A program made the translations under genes and the position numbers. The notes under the pieces are model-generated. The model saw nothing but the letters and a program-made list of their open reading frames with translations, was not told where the DNA came from and did no database searches. Shown one piece after another: positions 8,702-19,300 of a stretch of 64,000 nucleotides of DNA (the stretch's first letter is position 1; each line of letters opens with the position of its first letter). Source of the DNA: Chitinophaga sp. XS-30. Its GTDB lineage: Bacteria; Bacteroidota; Bacteroidia; Chitinophagales; Chitinophagaceae. The stretch lies in contig NZ_CP043006.1 of NCBI RefSeq assembly GCF_008086345.1, forward strand, positions 5,020,032 through 5,084,031. The letters are read 5' to 3'.

Positions 8702-10165
8702 TCAATGTACGTTCAGTTGTTTGGACGCATCTTTCTTTTCAATATTGCGAACGCCGGTATTGCCGCCGCCATTCAGCGTAAGGTCCACCGGTTTGTTGGT
8801 TTTCCAGGAACCTCTTGTAAAGTCCGGAATATCCACGCTGTTGGAGCGTTTGGTGATGGATTTCTCGCTCAGCGGCACTATGCAGCTCCAGGATGCGGCA
8901 TCGTACACGTCCTGATCCAGTGGCAGCCCGTTGCGCAGGCAGTCGATCAGGCGCCAGTCCATCATGAAGTCCATCCCCCCGTGGCCGCCTACCTGTTTGG
9001 CGATCTCGCCCACGTGCCGGATGATCTCCGGTGTGTACTTGTCATACAACTCCTTCAGTTCCTCTTCTTTGATCCATCCATGCCCGAAAGCGATGCGCTC
9101 GGGAGAAGGGTATTTGGAAGCGATGCCTTTGGTACCGCTGATGAGGTGAATACGCGAGTACGGGCGCGGCGTGGTCACATCATGCTGTATCATGATAGTT
9201 TTGCCTTTATTTGTCCTGATGGTGGTCGTATTCATATTCCCGCGGTAAGGTTTGTCCACAAACTCCTTATAGAAGGGGTCGGATGCGGCCTTTTCCTTTG
9301 CCATGGCGTTCATCATGAAATCATTGGTGGCCATGGATACGAGGTAATCCATTTTGTCTCCCCGGTTAATGTCCAGGCATTGCGCAACGGGACCAAGACC
9401 GTGTGTGGGATACAGGTTGGCGTTGTGGCTGGCATTCTGGCGGAGCCTCCACATACTTTCATAACCTGTCTTTGAAAAGTTCAGATCACGCAGATCATGG
9501 ATGTATGCGCCTTCCGCATGCACCAGTTCCCCGAACATGCCGTTGCGGGCCATATTGAGGGTCAGCAGTTCAAAGAAGTCGTAGCAGCAGTTTTCGAGCA
9601 TCATGCAATGCTTCTTTGTTCTTTCCGAGGTTTCCACCAGCTTCCAGCAATCATCGAGGGTCAACGCGATGGGCACTTCACTGGCCGCGTGGCTGCCGTG
9701 TTCCATGGCATACAAAGCCATAGGGGTATGCAGGTGCCAGGGGGAAGTGATGTACACGAGGTCCAGGTTCTCGTTATCGATCATCGTTTTCCATCCATTT
9801 TCACCGGAATACTCCTTCGCTTTGGGCCTGCCGGCTTTTTCAACGATTTGCTGGGCTTTGGTGGCACGGTCAGGCAATTTGTCGCACAGCGCAACGATCT
9901 CCACGCCATCGATAAAAGACATGCGCTGCACAGCGCCAGGGCCACGCATACCGAGGCCGATGAAGCCGATGCGTACCTTGTCGATCTTCGGGGCAGCGTA
10001 ACCGCTCATGTTAAAACGTTGCTGCTTGCCCGACAATTCCAGGGCCTGTTTCAATTCCCGGTCCGACGGAACAATGGGTGAGGAAGCAAAAGAGGGCATC
10101 CCCACTGCGAGGGCACCAGATCCTATCGCCAGCTGGCGCAGGAAGTTTCTGCGATTAGAACTCAT
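8702..10165 (-). CDS. Gfo/Idh/MocA family oxidoreductase with Tat-like signal
   Basis: The 487-residue protein opens with SSNRRNFLRQLAIG, a Tat-type leader with an RR pair and a hydrophobic segment up to about residue 28, so it is likely exported folded with its cofactor. A Rossmann domain follows (RIGFIGLGMRGPG, about residues 66-78) and the substrate-site region includes SPWHLHTPMA. Secreted members of this family in Bacteroidota are glycoside-modifying, NAD-retaining enzymes such as GH109-type hydrolases, but most are uncharacterised, and I cannot assign a substrate. It has its own terminator at each end and no close operon partner. Confidence 0.85.
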   Translation of the reverse strand: MSSNRRNFLRQLAIGSGALAVGMPSFASSPIVPSDRELKQALELSGKQQRFNMSGYAAPKIDKVRIGFIGLGMRGPGAVQRMSFIDGVEIVALCDKLPDRATKAQQIVEKAGRPKAKEYSGENGWKTMIDNENLDLVYITSPWHLHTPMALYAMEHGSHAASEVPIALTLDDCWKLVETSERTKKHCMMLENCCYDFFELLTLNMARNGMFGELVHAEGAYIHDLRDLNFSKTGYESMWRLRQNASHNANLYPTHGLGPVAQCLDINRGDKMDYLVSMATNDFMMNAMAKEKAASDPFYKEFVDKPYRGNMNTTTIRTNKGKTIMIQHDVTTPRPYSRIHLISGTKGIASKYPSPERIAFGHGWIKEEELKELYDKYTPEIIRHVGEIAKQVGGHGGMDFMMDWRLIDCLRNGLPLDQDVYDAASWSCIVPLSEKSITKRSNSVDIPDFTRGSWKTNKPVDLTLNGGGNTGVRNIEKKDASKQLNVH

Positions 10166-10277
10166 AATAAGTGGTTAAACTGTAGAATAATAAACAATAA
10201 AGAGAAAGGGGAAATTAGTAAAGTTTTGAAAATAACGGGGCTTTTTTTTGTCAAACGGCGGGGATCGAGGTTAAAAT

Positions 10278-10319
10278 ACGATCAGGCAGCCAGTATTTGT
10301 TAACCGGCTGCCTGATCGT
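10278..10319 (-). terminator. Terminator of the giant-protein/porP/ompA operon
   Basis: A perfect 14-bp inverted repeat, ACGATCAGGCAGCC (10278-10291) and GGCTGCCTGATCGT (10306-10319), flanks a 14-base loop. On the minus strand it lies 11 bases after the OmpA-gene stop and is followed by ATTTTAA, a weak T tract. It most likely ends the three-gene operon. Confidence 0.75.
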
Positions 10320-10330
10320 GCAAAGCAGTT

Positions 10331-12214
10331 TTAATAAATGATCTTCAGCTCAGACCTTCTGTTCTGGCGCTGTTGCGCTTCCGTACAGGGTACACCGTCC
10401 TTGCAGTCATTCACCAGGAACTGCTCTCCCAGGTTACGGTAATACATCCGTTTGGCCGGAATGCCCTTGCTTGCAAGGTAATCGATCACGGCATAGCAGC
10501 GCAGTGCCGAAAGGTCGAGGTTATAGTCATCTTTACCGCGGCTATCCGTGTACGAGAGCACCACTAATTTCCAGTCGGGGTGCTGTTTCAGGATAGTGCT
10601 CGCATAATCCAGTATTTTCCTGGATTCCGGCAGCAGGGTTGCGCTGTTGAAATCGTACAGGAAGCGCAGTTTTTCCAGTTCGTGGATATGTTCTTTTTCT
10701 GTGGGTGTCAGCACCTTGCCGCCGCCCGGAGTTCCGCCTGCAAGATCTGTGCCTTTGCCCGGTACTGCGCCGCCGGTTTCTTTCTCTCCCGGTTTGCCGG
10801 GTGTTATGCCACCGGTGAGGTCTGTACCCTTACCAGGCGTTAGGCCGCCATCCCGGGGCGGATAATTCCTGCTATTGCCCGTAAAGAATGCGGGATCAAT
10901 AAAATGGTAAACATCATCAGATCCCATACCACCGGTACGGTTGGAGGCAAAGTATCCTTCATAGCCATTCCGTTTCAGGATAAATCCCATATCATCCGCG
11001 CCGGAATTGAACGGCAGCTGCAGGTTCTCAGGGGTTTCCCAGGTGGCCTTGCTGCCTGTTGCCCGGTAAATATCATAACCGCCCATACCGGCGTACCCTT
11101 TACTGGAGAAATACAAAGCGCCTTCTTCGTTAAAGGTGGGAAAAGTTTCCGCGGCTACGGTATTTATCCGGGGGCCGCAGTTCACTGGCTTGCCCCAGGT
11201 ACTGTCGGCCTGTTTTTCGCTGTACCAGAGATCGGTCTGACCCAGCCCCCCTGGCCGGTCGGACACGAAGTACAGCACATCGCCATCCATGCTCAGCACA
11301 GGATGGCTGCTTGAAAATCCGGCCAAATTGATGCCGGGCAATATTTCTAGGGGAGACCAGGCATTTTCCTTTTTCACGGAATAATACAGCAACAGTCTCC
11401 GGTTCCCCTGCACAAATCCTTTCTTTTGCCGTACCTCCGGCTTTTCCTGCTCATTCACGGTAACATACAAGGTGTCCTCCGCACTGCTGAAGCAGGCCGG
11501 CCCGATGTGGTAATTGTATTTGCCGATCAGCTGCGGCAGCATCTCCTCCAGGTACATCGTTGCATTTCCCTGCGCATATTGCTGGTACACGTATGCGTTG
11601 TAATACGGCTGGAAGGTCCGCTTGTCTGTAACAGGATTGGATTCCGCTCCATCGTTCAGCAGCATCCTCCGGTAACCGTTGGATACGATCAGCAAACCCT
11701 GCTTTACCACGCCGCTGATCCATTCGGAATACGGCGTATTCAGTTCTTTCAGCCCATTGAGATGGCTCAGTTTTACGGCATGCTGTTTCCAGACGACGGC
11801 ACTGTCGCAACCCTGCATGGCCGCTTCTTTCAATGCCAGGCTATCCGGCTGCGATGTGGAAAATCGCGTGTACTGCACTTTTGCCGAATCATATAACTCC
11901 AGGTTACGCAATATCTCTCCGTAGGAGAAAAAGGCGGAAGCGGGACAATCGGGTCGTTGCACCACCTGAGCATACCATTCGGCTGCTTCGCTGAAGTGGC
12001 CCACTTCACGATGGCAGTTTGCCAGTTTGATCACCAGCTCCACCGGTGTTCTGTTACGTTTGCTCTTTACCACACGGGTATAGAGGCTGCCGGCCAGCGC
12101 ATATTCCTGCCTTGCATATGCCTCTTCCGCCAGGCGAAGCTCACTTTTCTGCTCCTGGGCAATCAGCTGCATGCTGCAGCATGACAGCATAACACAACAT
12201 ATCAGACGTTTCAT
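10331..12214 (-). CDS. TPR-PD40-OmpA family cell-envelope protein
   Basis: The 627-residue exported protein has a cysteine-rich signal segment (about residues 1-19), TPR-like helices (about 20-110), a WD40-like PD40 propeller region (about 250-440, with SMDGDVLYFVSDRPGG and similar strands), a Gly/Pro-rich linker containing two PGKGTDL-GG repeats, and a C-terminal OmpA domain (about 510-627) whose TDSRGKDDYNLDLS motif binds peptidoglycan. Such proteins accompany PorP/SprF genes in T9SS and gliding loci and probably tie the outer-membrane partner to the cell wall. It starts 41 bases after porP and is the third gene of the giant-protein operon. The ATG at 12214 is preferred over an upstream in-frame start at 12238. 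Confidence 0.88.
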   Translation of the reverse strand: MKRLICCVMLSCCSMQLIAQEQKSELRLAEEAYARQEYALAGSLYTRVVKSKRNRTPVELVIKLANCHREVGHFSEAAEWYAQVVQRPDCPASAFFSYGEILRNLELYDSAKVQYTRFSTSQPDSLALKEAAMQGCDSAVVWKQHAVKLSHLNGLKELNTPYSEWISGVVKQGLLIVSNGYRRMLLNDGAESNPVTDKRTFQPYYNAYVYQQYAQGNATMYLEEMLPQLIGKYNYHIGPACFSSAEDTLYVTVNEQEKPEVRQKKGFVQGNRRLLLYYSVKKENAWSPLEILPGINLAGFSSSHPVLSMDGDVLYFVSDRPGGLGQTDLWYSEKQADSTWGKPVNCGPRINTVAAETFPTFNEEGALYFSSKGYAGMGGYDIYRATGSKATWETPENLQLPFNSGADDMGFILKRNGYEGYFASNRTGGMGSDDVYHFIDPAFFTGNSRNYPPRDGGLTPGKGTDLTGGITPGKPGEKETGGAVPGKGTDLAGGTPGGGKVLTPTEKEHIHELEKLRFLYDFNSATLLPESRKILDYASTILKQHPDWKLVVLSYTDSRGKDDYNLDLSALRCYAVIDYLASKGIPAKRMYYRNLGEQFLVNDCKDGVPCTEAQQRQNRRSELKIIY

Positions 12215-12255
12215 ATGGATTGGGTAATGATGTATCAAGGTCTGCCGGTTTTAGA

Positions 12256-13269
12256 TTAGAAATAGCGGGGATTGGTCAACGAATATTTTTTCGACGGGAA
12301 CAGGAAGCCCAGGGATATTTCATGGGAACCGCCCTGGTAACCTGCCATCCGGGTTACGTTCAGATCGTAGGCATAACCGATGCGCAACCTTTCATTGGCA
12401 TAGAACTCCACCATCACGCTGGCGGCATTCACCGCGGTCAGATCATCTATGAGGTTATCCTTGTTCCATAATTTTACATTGGTACGGTAAGAGCCGCCGA
12501 TCCATATCTTTTCATTGATCAGCAGGAAGGCATTGAGGTCAAGGCTGGTGGGGCCTTTGAAATCTTCCTTCACCATCAGGGAGGGCTTTAGCTGCAGGAC
12601 CGGAGAAAGGGTGAGCATCGTTCCTGTAGTGAAGTACACATGCTGCGTCTTGCGGATGGCAGCATAATTGTTCCCTTTCCAGGAGTAACGGGTAGCATCG
12701 GTGTATAGCGCAAACAGGTCCATCACCGAAACGCCGGCATAAAACCTGGAGGTATAATAATAGATGCCGAAGCGGGCGTCCGGTATCCAGGTGCTGGCTT
12801 TGCCGGTGGGGATCGCTTCATCGTCATTGTCCACATACTGCAAAGCAGCGCCGTCTATCGCGTACTGGGTAACACCGGCGCCTATGCCAAAGCAGAGCCT
12901 GCGGGTATCTTCGTCATCCAGCGGAATGCGGTAGGAATAGGAACCGTAAATGGACAAAGCTTCCTGGGGGCCCAGCCGGTCCACCATCATTTGCAAACCC
13001 AGCCCGACTTTGTTGTCGCGCGAGTTGGCCAGGCCGTCAACCGAAATACCGCCGGTACGGGGGGCGCCGGGGAAACCGGCCCATTGATGCCGGTAGATGG
13101 CATTCATGTACCAGTCCTGTTTATACCCCGCATATGCCGGGTTAACGCTCAGGCCATTGAACACGTACTGGCTGAATTGCACGTTTTGCTGTGCTTTGCC
13201 GGGTATCACTGCTGCAACCAGCAGCAGGAGGGTCATGTAGATCGTACGTTTGCGCTGCATCATGTACAT
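12256..13269 (-). CDS. PorP/SprF family type IX secretion outer membrane protein
   Basis: The 337-residue protein carries a signal peptide ending near GKAQ and the family hallmark at the mature N-terminus, FSQYVFNGLSVNPAYAG, followed by beta-barrel-like strands and a C-terminal aromatic residue (F). PorP/SprF proteins sit in the outer membrane and, in Flavobacterium, SprF is required for secretion or attachment of the giant adhesin SprB encoded just upstream of it. Here the gene lies 62 bases after the 8036-residue protein, which fits that pairing well. ATG codons at 13269, 13263 and 13260 are all possible starts; the latter gives the more usual signal peptide (MQRKRTIYM). Confidence 0.92.
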   Translation of the reverse strand: MYMMQRKRTIYMTLLLLVAAVIPGKAQQNVQFSQYVFNGLSVNPAYAGYKQDWYMNAIYRHQWAGFPGAPRTGGISVDGLANSRDNKVGLGLQMMVDRLGPQEALSIYGSYSYRIPLDDEDTRRLCFGIGAGVTQYAIDGAALQYVDNDDEAIPTGKASTWIPDARFGIYYYTSRFYAGVSVMDLFALYTDATRYSWKGNNYAAIRKTQHVYFTTGTMLTLSPVLQLKPSLMVKEDFKGPTSLDLNAFLLINEKIWIGGSYRTNVKLWNKDNLIDDLTAVNAASVMVEFYANERLRIGYAYDLNVTRMAGYQGGSHEISLGFLFPSKKYSLTNPRYF

Positions 13270-13285
13270 TTTTATACCGATCTGC

Positions 13286-13314
13286 CCGGCGCTGCACTGC
13301 TATGGCAGCGCCGG
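13286..13314 (-). promoter_or_regulatory. Perfect hairpin between the giant gene and porP/sprF
   Basis: CCGGCGCTGC (13286-13295) and GCAGCGCCGG (13305-13314) form a 10-bp GC-rich perfect inverted repeat with a 9-base loop. On the minus strand no T run follows, so it is not a standard intrinsic terminator. It may stabilise the 3' end of the giant message or lower expression of the downstream genes. Confidence 0.6.
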
Positions 13315-13331
13315 TGATCTTCATCGGTTTG

Positions 13332-16300
13332 TTATCTCAATATTTCAATCCATCCTTTGTGAACACTGTTGCCTTCGGGGCGCTGCACTTCCAGGATGTA
13401 ATAGTAGGTGCCTTCATTCAGGCCGGACCCGTTCCAGTCGTTCCGGTAATCCTTGCTCTGGTACACCATTCCTCCCCAGCGGTTGTAGATGTAGATCTTC
13501 GATCCCGGGTATTTCTCCAGGCCGCCGATCACGAACCTTTCATTCCTGCCGTCACCGTTCGGGGTGAACACGTTCGGGAAATTCAGGTCTTTTACTTCTA
13601 CAGGGATGAGCGTGGACGGAGCGCCAGCCTGCGGCGATGGATGCGGCTCATTCGCATTCGATGGATCAGCAGGTAATGTGGGTTGCTCGCCTTGCCCGTT
13701 GCCATTGTCCACCATCGCGGTGTTGGTGATCTCGGTGATGCCGTTCAGGCTGTTGCTCACCACTACCGTGAAGTGTACGGTTGATGTGGCGCCTACCGCG
13801 ATAGCTCCGATGTTCCAGGAAAGTTCGTCTCCGTTTCGCACACCGCCGTTGTCGATGCTCACCAGTTCTGTTCCCGCAGGAATCAGGTCTTCTACGATCA
13901 CATTGTTCACGGTCACATTGCCCAGGTTGCGGACATGTATGGTGTAGGTGATATTGCTGCCTGAGCGCACGGCGCCTGTTGTTCCTGATGGCGTGTAAGC
14001 CGCGCTCTTCCAGTTCACCGTTACCGCGCCGCCGCCGTCTACCGGCACTTCCGTAGCGGGTTGTGACGGATCAGGGTTCGGATGCGGATTGCCCGGATCG
14101 TTCGGATCTTCCGGAACAGTCGGCTTCATGCCGCCACCGCCATCGGTCTGCGCCGTATTCGTAATGTTCACAATGCCCGTAAGATCATTGCTCACTACCG
14201 CTGTAAAGCTTACGCTTTCTGTAGCGCCGATCGCTATTTCAGCAATCGTCCAGGTCAGGTTTCCGTTCGTGTGTACACCGCCGTTAGCAATGCTGCGGAA
14301 ATCTGTTCCATCCGGCACCACATCCACTACCTGCACATTCGTCAGCATCACGTTGCCGTTGTTGCGTACATGAATGGTGTAGATGATCTCGTCACCCGGA
14401 CGAACAGCGCTGCCCGTGCCAGTGCCGGTATAACTTACGCTCTTCCAGCTGATGGAACCGTCTCCGCCGTTATCCACCGGAATGTTTGTTGAAGGTTCGG
14501 CCGGTGTGGGGTTCGGATGCGGGTTGCCCGGATTGTCAGGATCTTCCGGAACGGTATTCTCCTCTCCTCCTTCGCCGCCGTCATCCACCCTTGCGGTGTT
14601 GACGATATTGCTTGCGCCGGTCAGATCATTCACGACGCTCACCGTGAAGCTGCGGGTAGCTGTTGCTCCGGGCGCTATCACCGGTATCGTCCAGGTCAGG
14701 CTGCTGCCCACCGGTGCGATATTATCCTGGGCGCTCACAAACTCAGTATAAGCCGGAACATCATCCCTCACCGTCACCTGGTCGAGGTTCACATTTCCGG
14801 TATTGCGCACATGGATCGTATAGGTGATCTGGTCGCCGGCTTTCACTGCGCCGCTGGCACCTGTGCCGGTATAGCTTACGCTCTTCCATTTTTCGGATTG
14901 TTTGATGTCGTTATCCGCGATCGTTACCGTAGCCTGATGGCCCGGAGCCGCTGCTGGCTGGAAGCTGCCCAGCGAAGTGGTGCTGCCGCCAATTACAGTG
15001 AGCACTACCGTTCTGTCCCCATCCACGATCATATCATCAATGACATTCACCGGTACCCTCACTTCCTGTTCACCCGCAGGGATGATCACCGTTGTGCCCA
15101 TCGTCTGGTAGTCCGTACCGGATATTGCCGTACCGCTCACGGCCAGTTGAACAATGATGTCTTCCCTGGCAGTAATGCCCGCGGGCAGGCTGATCAGGTA
15201 TTCGCCGTTCACCGGTCCGGTCTCGTGCGCATCCGCTACAGTGGCGGTGATCGCCAGCGTACGGTTGGCCGTTGTGTTATCGTTATCAGCAATGATGACC
15301 GTAGCATCCGGGGTAGCGCCGGGCGTAAAAGTGATGCCCGCGCCGTTCACCGTAGCCGTCCCGTTTGTGATCGTCAGCACCACCGTACGGTTGCCGTCGA
15401 TGATCTGGTTATCGATCACCTGCACCGGCAGGGTAATGGCGTTGGTATTGGCCGGAATAACCACCGTACCGGTATGCTGTACATAGTCCATTGTGGTGGC
15501 ATTGATATCTGCGCCCGGCTTAGCTGTACCGCCGACCGTGTAAGTCACCGTTACCGGCACCGCGGAGGTCACGCCTTGCGGCAGGCTGATGGTGAACTGG
15601 CCATCATTGGACGGTTCTGCCGCATTCGGGATGCTCGCTGTAACATTGAGCACCTGGTTCGCCGCTGTCGCATCATCATCCGCGATCAGCACGGTGGCAG
15701 CGTTGGACGCTCCTGCCGTAAAGGCGCCGTTAACTGAAGCGGAGGCCGAAGGATCAATGGTAAGTATCACGGTTTCATCGTCTTCAATGATCTTGTCATC
15801 TTTCACCTTCACTTCCACGATCACGCGGCTGGCGCCGGCCGGCAGTACAATGCCAGTACCAGGATCTTCATAGTCCGTTCCGGCGATAGCTGTGCCGGAA
15901 GTTGCAAACACTACATTGATATTATTTGCGGTAGTATAACGTGTACCGGGAACAGCCTCCGGCAACCTGATCTCGAAGTGTCCGTTAACAGCAGGCTCTG
16001 CCGCGTTATCCAGGCTGATCACCTCCAGCGTGCGGGCCGCGGTGGTGTTATCGTCATCCGCGATCTGCATTGTTGCCGTATGGTCAGTTCCGTCTGCCGG
16101 GAAGTACACATCATCATTTGCACTGTTCTTTCCGTTACCGCCGAGCAGCTGCATGGTCACTGTTTCTGTACCTTCTATAATATAATCGTCAGATACGGTC
16201 ACATCCACATCCACACCATTTGCGCCGGCGGGAATGATCACGGTGCCGACAGTATAATCAACTCCTGCGGTAGCGGTACCGGACAGGGTGTACATCACCG

Positions 16301-19300
16301 TGATATCATTCGCGGCGGTGGTCCCTGATGGCAGGCTTACCCTGAACCTGCCATTGGTAGCAGGTTCTGCGGCATCGGACACATGTGTGATCGATACCGG
16401 GTTATCTGTCGGAGCGTTCACATCCACAATGTTTACCGTAGCGGTGGTATGTGCCGGATCGATGGTGAAAGTTACCGCTGAGGATACACCGGTCAGCGTC
16501 ATCACCGCATCTTCCGGCCCTTCGATGATACCGTCGTTATAGGCTTCCACATCTATCCAAATCTCATTTGCACCGGCAGGGATGGTGACCGTATTACCGC
16601 CCACCAGGCTGCTGCCTTGTTTCAACTGGTAGTCAGTTGTTGCATTACGGACAGCCGCACCGCTCATGCTGAATGTTACGGTAATGTCCGCCGCACTGGT
16701 AAAGCCTGCGGGCAGGCCCAGGCGATAACGGCCAAGCGTTGCACCTTCTATGGCGTCGGACACTTTGGTCAGCAATACCACACGGGCATTAGTACCCGCA
16801 TCGTCATCCATGATCTCCACTGTGGCGCTGTTGCCTGCTCCCGCGGTGTAGCTGAACAGACCGTCGCTGCCGCTATTCACCTGCATGATGACAGTTTCAG
16901 TGGATTCGATGATCTGATCGTCCAGCACATTTACGGGAACGGTTACACTGTTCTGGTAAGCCGGGATGGTCACCGGTACCGGTATAGCGCTGTAATCCGC
17001 TCCAGCCGTGGCCGTGCCGGCATTATCGATCACGAAGTTCACCGTCACCGGTCTTGCCGATGTGATGCCTGCGGGCAGGCTGATCACGAAGGAACCGCTG
17101 GTGGCAGGCTCTGAAGCGTCCTGCTGTTTCGCGATGGTCAGCTGCAGGTTGGCAGGGGTATTGTCATTATCTGCAATGGTTACCGTAGCCGGTGTACCTG
17201 CAGGGGTAAGGTTGTAATTGGTGGCGCCTACTGTAACCGCACCGTTGCCGATGGTCATGATCACCGTGCGGTTGCCATCGATAATGGTATTATCGATCAC
17301 ATTCACCGGTACGTCTACGCTGTTGGTATTGGCCGGGATGGTTACGGTACCGCTCAACTGGATGTAATCCTTTGTTGTGGCGGCCGCATCCGCGCCCGGT
17401 GTAGCCGTGCCGCTGATCGTGTAGTTCACGGTCACAGGCGCCGTGATGGTGACACCCGCAGGCAGGCTGATGGTGAATGCTCCGTTCACAGGGCCGGTCT
17501 CACTGGCATTCGCAACCGTTGCCGTGGCCTGCAGCTGCAGATTGGCCGGTGTCAGGTCGTCATCCGTTATGATCACAGTGGCAGCGCTTCCGGTTGGCGT
17601 GTACACATCACCGCTGATCGCGGTGGAGTTAGCCAGTGTCATGATCACGGTTTCATCGCCTTCGAGGATATCGTCATCCTTCACGGTTACCGGTATAAAT
17701 ATGCTGCTGCTTCCGGCGGGTAATACCACACCTGTGCCGGCTGGTTCATAGTCTGCTCCGGACGTGGCCGTGCCGCTGATCGCAAATACCACATTGATAT
17801 CTTCCGATACGGTGTAGCGGGTGCCGGGCACTGCTTCGGGCAGCCTGATCTCGAACTGGCCGTTCGTTCCGGGTTCCGCACCGTCTGTTACCTTCACCAC
17901 TTCCAGCATGCGGTTGGCCGCGGTGTTGTCGTTGTCTGTTATATTGATCGTAGCGGTATGGTTGGTGGCGTCTGCAGGGAACAGCAGGTTATTGCCGCTG
18001 ATATCCTGGCCATTGCCGCCGAGTACGCGCATGATCACGGTTTCTGTGCTTTCCAGGATGTAGTCGTCCTTCACGGTCACATCCACATCCACCCCGTTTG
18101 TACCAGCTGGAATGATCACAGTACCGGTTGTATAGTCTGCTCCTGTTGTAGCCGTACCGCTAAGGGCGTAGGACACGGTGATATCCCTTGCCGAAGTGGT
18201 GCCGGTTGGCAGGCTTACCCTGAATCTGCCGTTGGTTGCAGGTTCTGCGGCGTCTGTTACGTTTGTTATGCTCAGCGCTCCGCTGGCCGCCGCATTTACA
18301 TCCACAATGTTAACGGTGGCAGCGAATTGTGCCGCATCAACCGTGAATGGCAGCGCCGAAGTGATGCTGTTGAGCGTCACAACAACCTGCTCCTGCCCTT
18401 CAATGATGCCATCGTCTGTGGCATCCACGTCTATCAGCACTTCGCCGGCGCCTGCAGGTATCACAATGGACCCGCCGCTGATCACGGTGCCGCCGGGTAC
18501 GGTTGCCAGCTGGTAATCGGTAGCGCGGGTTGCGGTGCCGGTCACCGTGAAGGATACGGTAATATCCTGCGATGAAGTGATGCCAGGCTGTAACGCAATG
18601 CGGTATTGACCTTTGGCCCCGCCTTCAACGGCATCGGAGATTTTCGTGATCTGCACTACGCTGGTGCCGGAGGTAAGGTCGTTGTCTATAATATTAACAG
18701 TAGCCTGTGCAACATCTGTTGTGAAATTGATGGCTGTAGTGCCGTCCGCTTCAAGCCCAGTACCGCCGGTGATGTCCATCACAACGGTCTCTGTCAGCTC
18801 AATGATCTGGTCGTCCAGCACATTCACGGGAACGGATACACCGGGATTGCCTGCGGTGATCACCACCGTGCCGGTAATGGCCTGGTAGTCTGCCCCCGCA
18901 GTAGCCGTGCTGGCGGCGTTAATGCTGTAGTTCACGGTAATATCCTTCGCCGCGGTCAGCCCGGTTGGCAGGCTGATCAGGAAGGAACCGGCGTTCACCG
19001 GTTCGGAACCGTCTGCCGTATTGATAATGCTCAGTCTGAGTTTGTCTGCCGTATTATCGTTATCTGCGATCGACACGGTAGCCATGTGCGCCGGAGCGGC
19101 CGCGGGCGTAAAGAGGCCCAGACCGGACGTGCCGCCGGTGATCGTCACAATTACCGTACGGGTGCCGTCAATGATCATGTTATCGATCACTTCTACCGGA
19201 ACGCTCACGCTCTTCTCTCCTGCTTTGAGGATGGCGGTGTACGGCATTGGCTCATAATCCACACCTGCCGCCGCTGTGCCGCCTATCGTGAAGCTGATCT

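Noticed and set aside
13286..13314. Hairpin as a true terminator of the giant gene
   Set aside because: No T run follows on the minus strand, and the porP gene begins 16 bases later in the same direction.
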